Of a stretch of DNA of 64,000 nt, positions 28,593 to 38,340 are shown piece after piece. The notes under the pieces were generated by a model. That model was given only the letters and a program-made list of their open reading frames with translations. It did no database searches and had not been told where the DNA came from. The first letter of the stretch is position 1. Every line of letters begins with the position of its first letter. Source of the DNA: Acinetobacter sp. ANC 3929 (GTDB taxonomy: Bacteria > Pseudomonadota > Gammaproteobacteria > Pseudomonadales > Moraxellaceae); assembly GCF_000369405.1 (NCBI RefSeq), contig NZ_KB849999.1:310001-374000 (forward strand), written 5' to 3'. The translations under genes were made by a program, and so were the position numbers.

Positions 28593-30002
28593 TTAGTGTC
28601 TGTCATCAAATTCATTATGCTGTGGTGCATTGTATTTGAAGCCCTTGGTTTTATAAGCAAGATAACCGACACCGATGACGGCCCAAGCCAAGCCAATCTG
28701 TAAAGCCAATTTATCAATTTCTAACCACATCATAAACACGCTGGCGAAACCGAGTGTAGGAATGATGATGTAACTGATAATGTCTTTTGGTGTCTTGTTC
28801 TTACCATCTCTCAACGCGTAACGAGAAATTACCGAGAAATTAACAAAGCTAAATGCGGTTAAAGCACCGAAGCTAATCAAGTTCACGATATGCTCAAGAT
28901 CAAGGAAACCTGCAGACAACGCAACAACACCCACAATCAAGATATTGTAAGTTGGAGTATGCAAGCGTGGGCTAATATGACCGAATAATTTCTTATTGAT
29001 CACGCCATCACGACCCATCACATACATTAAACGCGATACACCTGCATGTGCCGAAATACCCGATGCCATTACTGCTACGACTGCAAAGTATAAAACCATG
29101 GTCTTAAATGCAAGGCTACCAATCGCTGCAACCATGACTGGTTGAGATTCATCCAGTGGGTTGAAGTAGGTATTCGGATTGCTAGGGAAGTAAAGCTGAA
29201 TAAAGTAGGTGCTGACAATAAAGATGATCCCTGCAAGTAATGCAGTGGTGAAAATTGCACGTGGCAACGTTTTTTCGGCATCTTTGGTTTCTTCTGCAAG
29301 TGAAGATAAAGCATCAAAACCAGTAAATGAGAAGCACAGAACAGTTGCACCTGCAATTAATGCCCCGACAGAGGTCATTTCATTCCAGAATGGCGCGAGT
29401 GACCATAGTTCAGCTTTGTCTGGATTTAGTGTGCCATCAGCATAGACGCCTTGTGTCAGCAGAACATAGACCTGATATACAAAGTAGAAAATAACACCGA
29501 GCTGGATCACTACAATGGTACTGTTAAAACGTGCAACGAAACGTGCACCAAACAGGTTGATCACCGTCATAAGTACGGTTAAACCAATGACCCAAATCCA
29601 ATTATTTACTTCTGGGAAGAGTGCTCTCAAATAAATATCTGCAAGGATGATATTGACCAGAGGAGAAAGCAGATAATCTAACCACGAAGACCAACCCACC
29701 ATAAAACCAACATTAGGGTGAATTGACTTTTGGGCATAGGTATATGCAGAACCAGAAGATGGATAACGACGAATCATGTGACCATAACTGATTGACGTTA
29801 AAAGGATTGCAACTAAGGCAAATATGTAGGAAGTCGGTACATGACCACCACTTCTTTCAGATACTAAACCAAATGTATCAAATAAAGTTAATGGTTGAAT
29901 ATAAGCTAAGCCAATAATGATAATGTGCCAAAGCACAAGATTCTTTTGCAGCTTCGCTGTTGGTTGAGTCCCGGATGGATTTGTCAACGGCGTTATCCTC
30001 AT
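28593..30002 (-). CDS. APC-superfamily amino acid/polyamine permease, PuuP-like
   Basis: This 469-residue protein has about 12 membrane segments. Segments such as LAYIQPLTLFDTFGLVSER, YPSSGSAYTYAQKSI, VGFMVGWSSWLDYLLSP and CFSFTGFDALSSLAEETKDA align, from memory, with the E. coli putrescine importer PuuP over the full length. The probable substrate is putrescine or a related amine or amino acid; the exact one is not proven. It has no cotranscribed catabolic genes. The 272 bases upstream hold the likely promoter, but I see no clear box. Confidence 0.88.
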   Translation of the reverse strand: MRITPLTNPSGTQPTAKLQKNLVLWHIIIIGLAYIQPLTLFDTFGLVSERSGGHVPTSYIFALVAILLTSISYGHMIRRYPSSGSAYTYAQKSIHPNVGFMVGWSSWLDYLLSPLVNIILADIYLRALFPEVNNWIWVIGLTVLMTVINLFGARFVARFNSTIVVIQLGVIFYFVYQVYVLLTQGVYADGTLNPDKAELWSLAPFWNEMTSVGALIAGATVLCFSFTGFDALSSLAEETKDAEKTLPRAIFTTALLAGIIFIVSTYFIQLYFPSNPNTYFNPLDESQPVMVAAIGSLAFKTMVLYFAVVAVMASGISAHAGVSRLMYVMGRDGVINKKLFGHISPRLHTPTYNILIVGVVALSAGFLDLEHIVNLISFGALTAFSFVNFSVISRYALRDGKNKTPKDIISYIIIPTLGFASVFMMWLEIDKLALQIGLAWAVIGVGYLAYKTKGFKYNAPQHNEFDDRH

Positions 30003-30274
30003 AATCGTTGATCAAAGATCAGCTTTTAGTGTTAAGGATCGTTTGAGACGAAAACGATCCCCCGTACAAAAAACGAAAGTGCGCCAATCTATCCTAAAAC
30101 GCTATAAATTGTCAGTACTTTTATGCTTTTTTTAGCAATTTTTTTGCCAAAAAGCGAAACAAATCGATGAATAAAGATTCATTTAAAAGCAAAAGATATG
30201 GGTAAGCTTACTTATATTAGAAAGTTAGTGATAGTGGTTTGTGTTGAATGGAAAAGAACTGAATTGCGAATGGC

Positions 30275-30463
30275 TTATTTATTATCATAGGAATCAGGAT
30301 CTTGATTGCTTCTACGACTCCGATAGGCGGTAAATAGAGTCGTAGAGATGAGACCAAAAGCAATGCCAATCGCAACTTGATTGAACGCCACCCCTAGAGC
30401 AGCGCCAAAAGCTATACCTAAGGCGATGTATTTGCCAGATTGTTGTGTATTATTCTCTGCCAT
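30275..30463 (-). CDS. Small glycine-rich membrane protein, unknown function
   Basis: The 62-residue protein has a polar N-terminus (MAENNTQQSGKY), one or two short hydrophobic helices rich in Gly and Ala (ALGIAFGAALGVAF and AIGIAFGLISTTLF), and a charged tail (YRSRRSNQDPDSYDNK). The glycine spacing favours close helix packing. The sequence resembles small hypothetical proteins annotated in Acinetobacter. It stands alone between two leftward genes. Confidence 0.7.
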   Translation of the reverse strand: MAENNTQQSGKYIALGIAFGAALGVAFNQVAIGIAFGLISTTLFTAYRSRRSNQDPDSYDNK

Positions 30464-30528
30464 GAAAATAACAACCGCCTTAGATGTGCTTAATTAAACT
30501 CTTGCATCACTTTTGTTTACTGAGTGAA

Positions 30529-31713
30529 TTACCACGCTTTTTGTAAAATAGCGCGAATATCTTGCAAACTTGCTTCTTTTGGATTGTAAATGATTGAGCC
30601 ATCATTTAAAGCCTTTTCTGCAACCTCATCTAACTGAGCTTCAGTGATTTTAGCTGTTTCACGTAAAGTACGAGGAAGTTTGGTCAGGCTAAACAAGCGA
30701 TCACGCATTGCAAGAATCGTGGCAATGGCTTTATCGGCACGTAGGTTAGCAGGTGTTTGTGCATAAATATCTGCGCCAGCGAGTGGAAGTAGCAATTCAC
30801 CAATCTTATCGCCATTAATCTCTTTGTTATATTCAAGCACGTATGGCAGGAATAAGTTCATGCATAGACCATGGGGAAGGTGGGCAACTGCACCAAGTGC
30901 ATGGCCAAGTGAATGGACTAAGCCCACCATTGAGTTCGAGAAGGCGATACCAGCCATAGTTGATGCTTGAGCAAGTTCTAGGCGACCTTGTGCATCACTT
31001 GGATTGTCTAAAACTTTAAATAAGTTTTCGCTAATTTTTTTGATACCTGCACTAGCATAGGCATCGCTCAAAGGATTGGCTGCCAAGCAAGTATAGGCTT
31101 CAACACAGTGTGTCAGTGCATCCATACCTGTCATTGCAGTCAAATGAGGTGGGAGTGTCTGTGTCATGCGTGGATCAAGAATGGCGGCATGCGGCATCAG
31201 GTAATACGATGCAAATGCCAGCTTCACATTCTTTTGTGTATCAGAAACCACAGCAACCATGGTTGCTTCAGATCCTGTACCCGATGTCGTTGGAATCACG
31301 AAGAATGGTTTAAGTGGTTTTGGTAGGTTATGTGCACCTGAATATTGCAGGAGATCGTCACCACCTTCAGACACCAAAATATTGGTTGCTTTAGAGGTAT
31401 CAATGACTGAGCCACCGCCAATCGCAATGATCGCATCACATTTCTGTTTGCGGTAAAGCTCTGCCGCTAAGCGAACCACCTCCAAGCTTGAATCTGGTGG
31501 AACGTCATCAAAAATCGCGCCAACCACAGCATCAGTGGTACTGAAAGCCGCTTCGATTGGAGCAAGCAAGCCATTGGCACGCACACCTTTATCGGTAATG
31601 ATCATCGGGCGTTTTGCACCAAGTGTCGCAAGTTCAAAAGGAATGTGCTCTAACGCAGCGTTACCAGCAATGACTTTTACAGGACAGAAAAACTCGTAAT
31701 AAGGCTTAGCCAT
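30529..31713 (-). CDS. Iron-containing alcohol dehydrogenase
   Basis: The 394-residue protein belongs to the group III (iron-dependent) alcohol dehydrogenases such as DhaT and YiaY. It shows the NAD site AIGGGSVIDTSKA, the PTTSGTGSEAT loop and metal ligands in the segments DALTHCVEAY and GLVHSLGHALGAVAHLPHG. The frame runs 19 codons further upstream, but GGAG lies 8 bases before the ATG chosen and that start leaves a gap of one base after the upstream SCP2-like gene. The substrate alcohol is unknown. The two genes form an operon. Confidence 0.93.
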   Translation of the reverse strand: MAKPYYEFFCPVKVIAGNAALEHIPFELATLGAKRPMIITDKGVRANGLLAPIEAAFSTTDAVVGAIFDDVPPDSSLEVVRLAAELYRKQKCDAIIAIGGGSVIDTSKATNILVSEGGDDLLQYSGAHNLPKPLKPFFVIPTTSGTGSEATMVAVVSDTQKNVKLAFASYYLMPHAAILDPRMTQTLPPHLTAMTGMDALTHCVEAYTCLAANPLSDAYASAGIKKISENLFKVLDNPSDAQGRLELAQASTMAGIAFSNSMVGLVHSLGHALGAVAHLPHGLCMNLFLPYVLEYNKEINGDKIGELLLPLAGADIYAQTPANLRADKAIATILAMRDRLFSLTKLPRTLRETAKITEAQLDEVAEKALNDGSIIYNPKEASLQDIRAILQKAW

Positions 31714-31714
31714 G

Positions 31715-32248
31715 TTATGCGCTCCGTTTGAGATATGATTTTGCGACTTTAAGATAGATATTTTTTGCACCCGTGAATTTTTCTTTGAATGTTAATTCAG
31801 CTGGGTAGCGTTTTACGGCAAGTGAAGCAATCAATTTAGGTAAGATCAAGGCTTCCATTTTATTCAGGCAGCGTACAAGACGGATGGCACTTGAGACATC
31901 GCCATCGGCGATCATACGGTCATTGGCGAAGGCTTGAGCTGTACTTTCCTGAAATGAAAAAACCAAGAAAGCATGAGTTAGATGCTTGAACGTAATGGTT
32001 AAATCAGGCTTACCTTTATAATTTGGCAAAAGCTCTAATTGTTTTTCTTCGGTTACTCGAGCAATAAATGCTGGCCCATTTGGAAAAACATTCATTGAAA
32101 GAATAAAACCAATAGGAAACTTTGAGACTTCCTGTTGGACTTCACTGTCTACTTGGCTTGCCATGACTAGGCCACGACCCACGACATCCATCATGAGTTT
32201 GACATAGGCAAATTGCAAAGTGGGCTTCACTGCTTTGGTCGAAATCAC
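31715..32248 (-). CDS. SCP2 sterol-carrier-like lipid-binding protein
   Basis: The 177-residue protein has the SCP2-type core: GPAFIARVTEEKQLELLPNYKGKPDLTITFKHLTHAF, followed by AFANDRMIADGDVSSAIRLVRCLNKMEAL. These small proteins bind acyl chains or hydrophobic ligands. Translation starts with GTG, 8 bases after AAGGG. The alcohol dehydrogenase gene follows after one base, so coupling is tight and a shared role in long-chain alcohol or wax metabolism is plausible but unproven. Confidence 0.8.
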   Translation of the reverse strand: MISTKAVKPTLQFAYVKLMMDVVGRGLVMASQVDSEVQQEVSKFPIGFILSMNVFPNGPAFIARVTEEKQLELLPNYKGKPDLTITFKHLTHAFLVFSFQESTAQAFANDRMIADGDVSSAIRLVRCLNKMEALILPKLIASLAVKRYPAELTFKEKFTGAKNIYLKVAKSYLKRSA

Positions 32249-32329
32249 TTGCGTTTCCCTTGTTAAAATTATGCAAAAGCTAATTTAGAGTATTTACTCT
32301 AATTTATTTTATTAGAATTGAAAAGTAAA

Positions 32330-32983
32330 TTATTCAGATTTGACTATAAGGTCATTAAAGAAATCTGTATTTTTTAGATAAGCGACGAAATCATGGTACA
32401 GTTGTTCAAAGCTTGGGTAATCTTGTAGCAAGTCTCGTAAGCGCACCATTTCTAAACCTGCATAGCCGCAAGGGTTAATGGTTTGAAAACCTGTTAGGTC
32501 GCAGTCGATATTAAGTGCAAGGCCGTGATAGCTACGACCGCGACGGATTTTAAAACCGAGCGAACCAATCTTTCGTCCGTCTACATAAACCCCAGGTGCA
32601 TCTGGTTTGGCGTATGCATCGATATTGTATTGTTTGAGCAGATCAATCATGGCTTGCTCAGCAAACGTGACTAGAGTACGGACATGCCACTTCAAACGAT
32701 TGAGATCTAAAAGAAAATAAGCCACCAACTGACCTTTGCCATGCCAAGTAACTTGACCGCCACGATCTGTATGAACAATTGGAAGGTTACTGTGCAGGAG
32801 GATATGCTCGGCTTTACCAGCTTGACCTTGAGTCAAAACATCTTGGTGTTGCAATAACCAAACTTCATCAGGTGTAGTTTCATCACGATGTGTTGTAAAG
32901 TCTTTCATTGCTTCAAAACGAGCCGTGTAATCTTGTAGATCATTGAAACAACGAATGATTAAGGTGGGTTTCGCAGCACTCAT
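32330..32983 (-). CDS. lipB: Octanoyl-[ACP]:protein N-octanoyltransferase
   Basis: LipB transfers octanoate from acyl carrier protein to the lipoyl domains of 2-oxoacid dehydrogenases, including the SucB protein encoded further right. The 217-residue protein shows [23 protein letters not shown], the [22 protein letters not shown] segment with the catalytic Lys, and NPCGYAG with the catalytic Cys. The order ybeD-lipB is conserved in gammaproteobacteria, but here a terminator stands between them. Confidence 0.97.
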   Translation of the reverse strand: MSAAKPTLIIRCFNDLQDYTARFEAMKDFTTHRDETTPDEVWLLQHQDVLTQGQAGKAEHILLHSNLPIVHTDRGGQVTWHGKGQLVAYFLLDLNRLKWHVRTLVTFAEQAMIDLLKQYNIDAYAKPDAPGVYVDGRKIGSLGFKIRRGRSYHGLALNIDCDLTGFQTINPCGYAGLEMVRLRDLLQDYPSFEQLYHDFVAYLKNTDFFNDLIVKSE

Positions 32984-33093
32984 TACAGCAGAACTTCCTT
33001 TACAGTTTTTAATGGATCAATAGCTTAATTATGTAATGATTTGGGGAAGATAAATAGCTATTTATCAAAATGTTGAAGCTTATTTTTTAGTGC

Positions 33094-33125
33094 AAAAAAA
33101 ATCCAAAACACTTTCGTATTTTGGA
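33094..33125 (-). terminator. Intrinsic terminator of the ybeD-like gene
   Basis: On the minus strand TCCAAAA pairs with TTTTGGA around a 10-base loop and is followed by eight T residues. It lies 9 bases after the stop and separates ybeD from lipB. Confidence 0.8.
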
Positions 33126-33133
33126 CTTCTTTA

Positions 33134-33421
33134 TTAAAGCGCTGTCTTAATTAAAGGACAGGCTGCAAGATCAGCGTATAAGGCATGAACTTGTTCCAAC
33201 TCTTCAAAACGCAATTGTGCAGTTAAAGAGTGGTATTTGCCTGTACGTGATGGCTGAACTTTCACTGTGTCGCCATCAAATTCAGGGAAGTGCTTCTGCA
33301 AAATATCAACAACAGCCACTCGAAGTTCATCCCCTGCATTACCAATCAATTTGATCGGATAGTCCATCGGGAAAACCCAAAGATGTTCTTGCAATTCACG
33401 AGAAGGAGTGCGGTCTAACAT
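33134..33421 (-). CDS. ybeD: YbeD/DUF493 family protein
   Basis: This 95-residue protein of the UPF0250 family has an ACT-like ferredoxin fold: WVFPMDYPIKLIGNAGDELR, then VQPSRTGKYHSLTAQLRFE, then LEQVHALYADLAACPLI. Its function is unknown; genomic linkage to lipB suggests lipoate metabolism. The frame runs 10 codons further, but AAGAGG lies 6 bases before the ATG chosen. It sits between rpoD and lipB. Confidence 0.92.
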   Translation of the reverse strand: MLDRTPSRELQEHLWVFPMDYPIKLIGNAGDELRVAVVDILQKHFPEFDGDTVKVQPSRTGKYHSLTAQLRFEELEQVHALYADLAACPLIKTAL

Positions 33422-33442
33422 GAGCAACCTCTTAATTTGAAA

Positions 33443-33462
33443 CGCCTGCATCAGTGCAGGCG
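33443..33462 (-). terminator. Hairpin between rpoD and ybeD
   Basis: CGCCTGCA and TGCAGGCG form a perfect 8-bp stem with a 4-base loop, followed on the minus strand by only TTTC. It probably acts as a weak or partial rpoD terminator just before the ybeD ribosome-binding site. Confidence 0.5.
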
Positions 33463-33550
33463 CTTTTGATCTAATACATAAATGGGGATGAAGTGTTGAA
33501 CTTCAAGTCTTAAGTCAGGGCTTTAACCCTCACTCAAGATATCCCAAAGA

Positions 33551-35437
33551 TTAGTCATTTTCCAAGAAAGAACGTAAGTGTTCTGAACGAGAAGGGTGGC
33601 GAAGTTTACGTAATGCTTTCGCTTCAATCTGACGAATACGTTCACGTGTTACATCAAACTGTTTACCAACTTCTTCTAAAGTATGATCGGTTGGCATATC
33701 AATACCAAAACGCATTTTCAATACTTTTGCTTCACGTTCAGTTAAGTTTTCAAGTACTTCACGTGTCGCTTCTTTTAAGCCTTCTGAAGTTGCAGCATCA
33801 ATTGGAGAAGTGATGTTGCCATCTTCAATGAAGTCACCAAGATGCGAATCTTCATCATCACCGATCGGTGTTTCCATCGAAATTGGTTCTTTTGCGATTT
33901 TAAGTACTTTACGAACTTTAACTTCGTCCATTTCCAGACGTTCGCCTAATTCTTCAGGAGTTGGTTCACGGCCCATTTCTTGAAGAAGTTGACGAGAAAC
34001 ACGGTTGATCTTGTTGATTGTCTCAATCATGTGTACTGGAATACGAATGGTACGTGCTTGGTCTGCAATCGAACGTGTAATCGCCTGACGAATCCACCAA
34101 GTTGCATACGTCGAGAATTTATAACCACGACGGTATTCAAACTTGTCTACGGCTTTCATCAAACCGATGTTACCTTCTTGAATTAGATCGAGGAATTGCA
34201 AGCCACGGTTGGTGTATTTCTTCGCAATCGAAATTACCAAACGTAAGTTTGCTTCAACCATCTCTTTCTTGGCACGACGTGCTTTTGCTTCACCAACTGT
34301 CATACGTTTAGAGATATCTTTGATATCTTTAACATTTAGGCCAAGATCTTTCTCAATATCAGCAATCTTTTGTTGGAATGCCAATACATCAGGGCGAACT
34401 TTTTCTAAATGACCTTTGGTTTCCGCAGGCGCTTTTGCAATTTGTTCATCTAACCAAGCTAGATTTGATTCTTGCTCAGGGAAGCTAAGACGGAACTGAT
34501 TACGATCCATACGACCACGACGTACGGCATAACGCATGATTTCACGTTCGTTTGAACGAATTTGCTCATGCGTACCACGAATCATTTCTGAAATGATTTC
34601 AAATAAACGAGGTGTGAATTTGAACATCATAAACACAGCAGCAAGCGACTCAAGCGCAGCGTCCGCTTCAGCACTGTTACGGCCGTGTTTTACGATGATT
34701 GCTTTGGTCTCATTCCAAGCATTTTCTAGCTCAGTGAAACGTGCTTTTGCAATTTCAGGGTCTGGACCAGAGTCACCTTCAGAATCATCATCACCTTCAG
34801 ACTCTTCTTCTTCGTCATCATCATCCAGTTTGACATCTTTTGCTTTAGATGGAGATTTTTCATCCTCTTCTTCAAGCTCAGCTTCTTCTTCAAGAACTTC
34901 AGGAATTTCTTCATCAGATTCTGGATCTAAATAGCCAGAGAGAATATCGGCAAGACGACGCTCACCTGTTAAAAAGTCATTATATTCTTGTAAAACAACT
35001 TCAACCGCATTTGGCCAGTAAGCAATCGAATGTAAAACGTCACGAATGCCTTCTTCGATACGTTTTGCAATGCTAATTTCGCCTTCACGCGTAAGAAGTT
35101 CAACCGTACCCATTTCACGCATATACATACGCACAGGGTCAGTGGTACGACCAGGCTCACTTTCAACCGATGCTAATACGGCAGCAGCTTCTTCCTCAGC
35201 AACCTCATCGGCTGCTTCAGTTGATTCACCAAACATGGTGTCGTCAGTTTCTGGCGCACGTTCATGCACTGGAATACCAACGTCTTGAAGCATCTGAATG
35301 ATGTCTTCAATCTGCTCACTTTCCGTAATTGAGTCTGGTAGATGATCGTTAACCTCAGCGTAAGTTAAATAACCTTGCTCTTTGCCTCGGCTAATCAGAG
35401 CCGCTACTTGCGAAGTAGGGGAATTCATATCGCTCAT
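33551..35437 (-). CDS. rpoD: RNA polymerase primary sigma factor RpoD (sigma70)
   Basis: RpoD directs RNA polymerase to housekeeping promoters. The 628-residue protein has region 1.1 at the N-terminus, region 1.2 ([18 protein letters not shown]), a long non-conserved insert with an acidic run (Asp/Glu-rich, about residues 190-225), regions 2.1-2.4 ([52 protein letters not shown]), region 3 and region 4.2 ([20 protein letters not shown]). An ATG three codons downstream is an alternative start. The N-terminus [15 protein letters not shown] matches Acinetobacter RpoD from memory. Confidence 0.98.
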   Translation of the reverse strand: MSDMNSPTSQVAALISRGKEQGYLTYAEVNDHLPDSITESEQIEDIIQMLQDVGIPVHERAPETDDTMFGESTEAADEVAEEEAAAVLASVESEPGRTTDPVRMYMREMGTVELLTREGEISIAKRIEEGIRDVLHSIAYWPNAVEVVLQEYNDFLTGERRLADILSGYLDPESDEEIPEVLEEEAELEEEDEKSPSKAKDVKLDDDDEEEESEGDDDSEGDSGPDPEIAKARFTELENAWNETKAIIVKHGRNSAEADAALESLAAVFMMFKFTPRLFEIISEMIRGTHEQIRSNEREIMRYAVRRGRMDRNQFRLSFPEQESNLAWLDEQIAKAPAETKGHLEKVRPDVLAFQQKIADIEKDLGLNVKDIKDISKRMTVGEAKARRAKKEMVEANLRLVISIAKKYTNRGLQFLDLIQEGNIGLMKAVDKFEYRRGYKFSTYATWWIRQAITRSIADQARTIRIPVHMIETINKINRVSRQLLQEMGREPTPEELGERLEMDEVKVRKVLKIAKEPISMETPIGDDEDSHLGDFIEDGNITSPIDAATSEGLKEATREVLENLTEREAKVLKMRFGIDMPTDHTLEEVGKQFDVTRERIRQIEAKALRKLRHPSRSEHLRSFLEND

Positions 35438-35785
35438 CTTTGCTTACTCTTTTGTTGAATCTGGGGCGGTGAAAAACCGTGCATGATAGCACAATTCACG
35501 ATGAATGTTTTGGATTCGATCCGTTAACTTTAAAATAAAAATAGCTTTGTTTTCACCTTCGTTCCTTGAATATGGGGTTAAGTCATAATTTTTCAAGCTA
35601 TCGATCTCTATTGCAGGACTTTTTTGATTGCTGTTGTGCTTAGATTATAAATACACAAAAAAACTGATGAAAAAAAGTACAAAACATCATTTTATAGCAA
35701 AAAATACAAATAAAACTTGACAAGGTTGGCTAAGACCGATAAATAGCGGCTAGACCCATTTATATTTTTTCATTAGAGGTACTTA
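35438..35785. other. Divergent region rpoD / PA3496-like gene
   Basis: These 348 bases hold the rightward promoter listed next. I could not identify a convincing leftward rpoD promoter, and no small gene or strong hairpin is visible. Confidence 0.5.
35717..35745 (+). promoter_or_regulatory. Candidate promoter of the PA3496-like gene
   Basis: A consensus TTGACA is followed after 17 bases by TAAATA, a weak -10. The start codon is 40 bases downstream. Confidence 0.45.
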
Positions 35786-35992
35786 GTGTCTTCTACAGAT
35801 TTTGAATTAGATGATGATAACTATGGTGAAGATGATGCAGGTTTCGATGAGTCATCTGGAAAAATTACTGCCAAAGAATCATTAGAAAAGCGCCGTTTGA
35901 TCGATGATCTCTTGGCTCAACGTCGTTTAGAGCGAGAATTAAAAGATTTTGATTACGATTTCGACGACGATGACCTTGGTGACGAAGACTAA
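35786..35992 (+). CDS. PA3496 family putative envelope integrity protein
   Basis: The 68-residue protein is very acidic at both ends and has the family centre KRRLIDDLLAQRRLERELKDFDYDF. Members are small proteins of Pseudomonas and Acinetobacter annotated as envelope integrity factors; the mechanism is unknown. It starts with GTG, 6 bases after AGAGGT. The UPF0149 gene begins 71 bases later and may share its promoter. Confidence 0.85.
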   Translation: MSSTDFELDDDNYGEDDAGFDESSGKITAKESLEKRRLIDDLLAQRRLERELKDFDYDFDDDDLGDED

Positions 35993-36063
35993 GCAAAATT
36001 GCTGAGATTTTACGCCTGAAAATGTTATGCTGTTGCCGATGTATTTTTGAAATTGGATGAAGA

Positions 36064-36588
36064 ATGAGCACGTTAGATTTAGACTTATTAAGTAATTATC
36101 TTGACGGTGATCAAAACGAATATGGTCTAGATTTCGCAGCGACTCATGGCTTTTTGTGTGCGATTGCGGTTGGACCAAAATTTGATCGTTGGTTGGATGA
36201 GCTTTTTGAGAGCAACCAAAAGAAATTGCCTGCTGAAATTATTGAGCAAATTCATGCATGGTTAGACTCTATTCGCCAAGATTTAGCGAATGAAAATGGA
36301 ATCGAATTTCCATTTGAAATCGAAGAGGCGAGTGTAGAGTCTAGTCTTGGTGATTGGAGTGTCGGTTTTGTCGATGCCATGTTCTTAAATGAAGATGCGT
36401 GGTTTGCACCCGAGTTCGAAGAGCAGTTGATTGATTTAACACTGCCAGTAATGGTATTCAGCGGCATTGATGAAGAAGATCCACAAATGGAATCATTCCG
36501 TCGTAATGGTCAGTTGATGGATGAATTGGCGGAAGAAATTCCAAATAATTTAAATGAACTTTATCTCATGTATCACACACCAGCGTGA
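36064..36588 (+). CDS. UPF0149 (YgfB/YecA) family protein
   Basis: The 174-residue acidic helical protein has the family landmarks FAATHGFLCAIAVGP at the start, GDWSVGFVDAMFLNEDAW in the middle and a C-terminal NLNELYLMYH. It lacks the SEC-C metal-binding tail of the longer YecA proteins. The function is unknown. The ATG is preceded by GGATGAAGA. A terminator follows 57 bases after the stop. Confidence 0.9.
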   Translation: MSTLDLDLLSNYLDGDQNEYGLDFAATHGFLCAIAVGPKFDRWLDELFESNQKKLPAEIIEQIHAWLDSIRQDLANENGIEFPFEIEEASVESSLGDWSVGFVDAMFLNEDAWFAPEFEEQLIDLTLPVMVFSGIDEEDPQMESFRRNGQLMDELAEEIPNNLNELYLMYHTPA

Positions 36589-36645
36589 TTGAAATGTTGA
36601 GCTACTGCAAGGGTGGCTCACGTATCGCATAACAGATTCAATATT

Positions 36646-36671
36646 AAAACGTCCCGCGTGGACGTTTTTTT
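36646..36671. terminator. Terminator between UPF0149 and LysE genes
   Basis: AAAACGTCC pairs with GGACGTTTT around a CGCGT loop, with seven T residues on the plus side. The genes converge here. Confidence 0.85.
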
Positions 36672-36711
36672 ATATCTGAATCTGTTGCTGCAAGTTTTTG
36701 GCTTGAATGGT

Positions 36712-37317
36712 TTAAAACGTAGTAAATAATAAACTCAGTCCTAATCCAGCTAAGATCATGCCAATACTTTGATTGATGCGGATTTGCTTGGCTAGAATTT
36801 TATTTCGAATCATAGGGGTGGAGCAAAACAGAGCAATAAGGGCAAACCAAAGCAGATGAGTTCCCGACATAAAAACGCTGTAGGCGAATAGCTTCACGCT
36901 GTTATTTTCTGGTGTCATGATTTGCACAAAAATACTCATCACAAACAGTGTGGTTTTGGGGTTTAAGCTATTGGTGAAAAAGCCCTGTTTGAATGCTTGC
37001 CAATGGGTTGTCTTTAAGCTTTTCACATCTAAATTGATTGGGGGTTGGGTAAAGGTCTTATAGCCGATATAAATTAAATAACTGGCACCAAGATATTGGA
37101 TCAGGTGAATCAAACTCGGCAGATATTGTTGTAAAAAAGTGAGTCCAATCAAACTATAGCTAATGTGGACCCATACACCACAAGCAATACCATAAGCGGT
37201 ATATAACCCTAGATTTCGACCATAGAGATAGCTGTTTCGGGTCACTAGGGCAAAGTCAGCACCAGGACTGATCACGGCAAGAACAGTGACTAAGCCCACC
37301 ATTATGATTTCATTCAC
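36712..37317 (-). CDS. LysE/RhtB-family amino acid exporter
   Basis: The 201-residue membrane protein has about six segments. It starts with the family signature VISPGADFALVTRNSYLYGRN and continues with YLGASYLIYIGYKTF and GFFTNSLNPKTTLFVMSIF. Members export amino acids such as lysine, threonine or homoserine lactone; the substrate is not deducible. It is divergent from a LysR regulator that probably controls it, like the LysE/LysG arrangement. Confidence 0.92.
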   Translation of the reverse strand: MNEIIMVGLVTVLAVISPGADFALVTRNSYLYGRNLGLYTAYGIACGVWVHISYSLIGLTFLQQYLPSLIHLIQYLGASYLIYIGYKTFTQPPINLDVKSLKTTHWQAFKQGFFTNSLNPKTTLFVMSIFVQIMTPENNSVKLFAYSVFMSGTHLLWFALIALFCSTPMIRNKILAKQIRINQSIGMILAGLGLSLLFTTF

Positions 37318-37348
37318 TCATTTGTTCCTAAACTGATTGCTATAATAA

Positions 37349-37379
37349 TTGTTATATTTTTCATATATTTGTTATATTT
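37349..37379. promoter_or_regulatory. Direct repeat, candidate LysR-type operator
   Basis: TTGTTATATTT occurs at 37349-37359 and again at 37369-37379, 20 bases apart from start to start, which puts the copies on the same face of the helix. The site lies between the divergent exporter and regulator genes. Confidence 0.5.
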
Positions 37380-37419
37380 AAAATCGAAATTAATTCTTGT
37401 TGATGCATGAGTTTTTGGA

Positions 37420-38313
37420 ATGATAGAGCGTTTATCTTTGAATTCACTTAAGTTTTTTTATTATGCGGCGCGTTATGAGAGTATGACGGTTGCTGCTGAA
37501 AAACTGTATGTGACTCAAGGAGCGGTGAGTAAGCAACTTAAAAATTTAGAAGAAAGTTTGGGTTTTGCCTTATTTATCCGAGAAACGAGAAAGTTACGCT
37601 TAACTCTTGAGGGTGAGGCTTTATTTGATTGCTGTCAGCAGGTTTTTCAGCAGATTGACCAATGTTTATTGCAGTTAACACAACATACACAGGCGCAACG
37701 GAATCTGGTTCTTTCCTGTGAGCCGACCATTGCGATGAAATGGCTGATTCCTCGGTTGGTGCATTTTAAGCAGTTATATCCAGAGTTTGAGGTCAGTTTG
37801 TTAACGGGTGGCGGTGTTGTAGATTTTAAAGCACAAAACATCGATCTGGCTTTAAGGCGAGATGATTTTGCTTGGGGAGGGGCGATCTATAGCGAAAAAA
37901 TAGCCGATGAACAGATGCTATGTGTAACAGCCAGCAAACATCAATCTTCAGCCAGCCAAATGTTTATTTCCAAGTCCAGAGCAAAATTATGGCGACAGTT
38001 TAGAAGCCGCCACTCAGAACAATTTAATGATTTCAAGCAATCTACGCTTGAGCATTTTTATTTGTGTATAGAGGCGTGTTTGGCAGGCTTAGGTGCGACT
38101 GTAGTTTCAGCTTACATGGTTGAAAGGGAGATTCAATATCAAATGTTAACGGCATTAACACCTGTCTATGCAGATGGTTCATCTTATTATCTATTGTCAG
38201 CTCACCCCTTTGAAGATGATATAAGAAAATTGCTGCTCAGGGATTGGCTTAGAGATGAAATGAAAAAGAGCCAGTTAGGCTTTACCTCATCAGACCAAAA
38301 AAATATTGAATGA
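37420..38313 (+). CDS. LysR-family transcriptional regulator
   Basis: The 297-residue protein has the LysR helix-turn-helix at residues 8-65 (FYYAARYESMTVAAEKLYVTQGAVSKQLKNLE), a linker helix and a periplasmic-binding-type effector domain (LIPRLVHFKQLYPEFEVSLLTGG and ACLAGLGATVVSAYMVER). It resembles GcvA-type regulators. The divergent LysE-family gene is its most likely target, with an amino acid as coeffector. DedA converges from the right with 27 bases between. Confidence 0.93.
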   Translation: MIERLSLNSLKFFYYAARYESMTVAAEKLYVTQGAVSKQLKNLEESLGFALFIRETRKLRLTLEGEALFDCCQQVFQQIDQCLLQLTQHTQAQRNLVLSCEPTIAMKWLIPRLVHFKQLYPEFEVSLLTGGGVVDFKAQNIDLALRRDDFAWGGAIYSEKIADEQMLCVTASKHQSSASQMFISKSRAKLWRQFRSRHSEQFNDFKQSTLEHFYLCIEACLAGLGATVVSAYMVEREIQYQMLTALTPVYADGSSYYLLSAHPFEDDIRKLLLRDWLRDEMKKSQLGFTSSDQKNIE

Positions 38314-38340
38314 CAATGCAGTTTGAATAGCCGTAGTTTG

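Noticed and set aside
34720..34880. Simple-sequence tract in rpoD as a phase-variable repeat
   Set aside because: The GAA/GAT-rich codons encode the acidic insert; units are irregular and the frame is intact, so slippage control is not supported.
34536..34934. Ser-rich 132-codon frame opposite the acidic part of rpoD
   Set aside because: It is the complement of the Asp/Glu repeat region and not a plausible protein.
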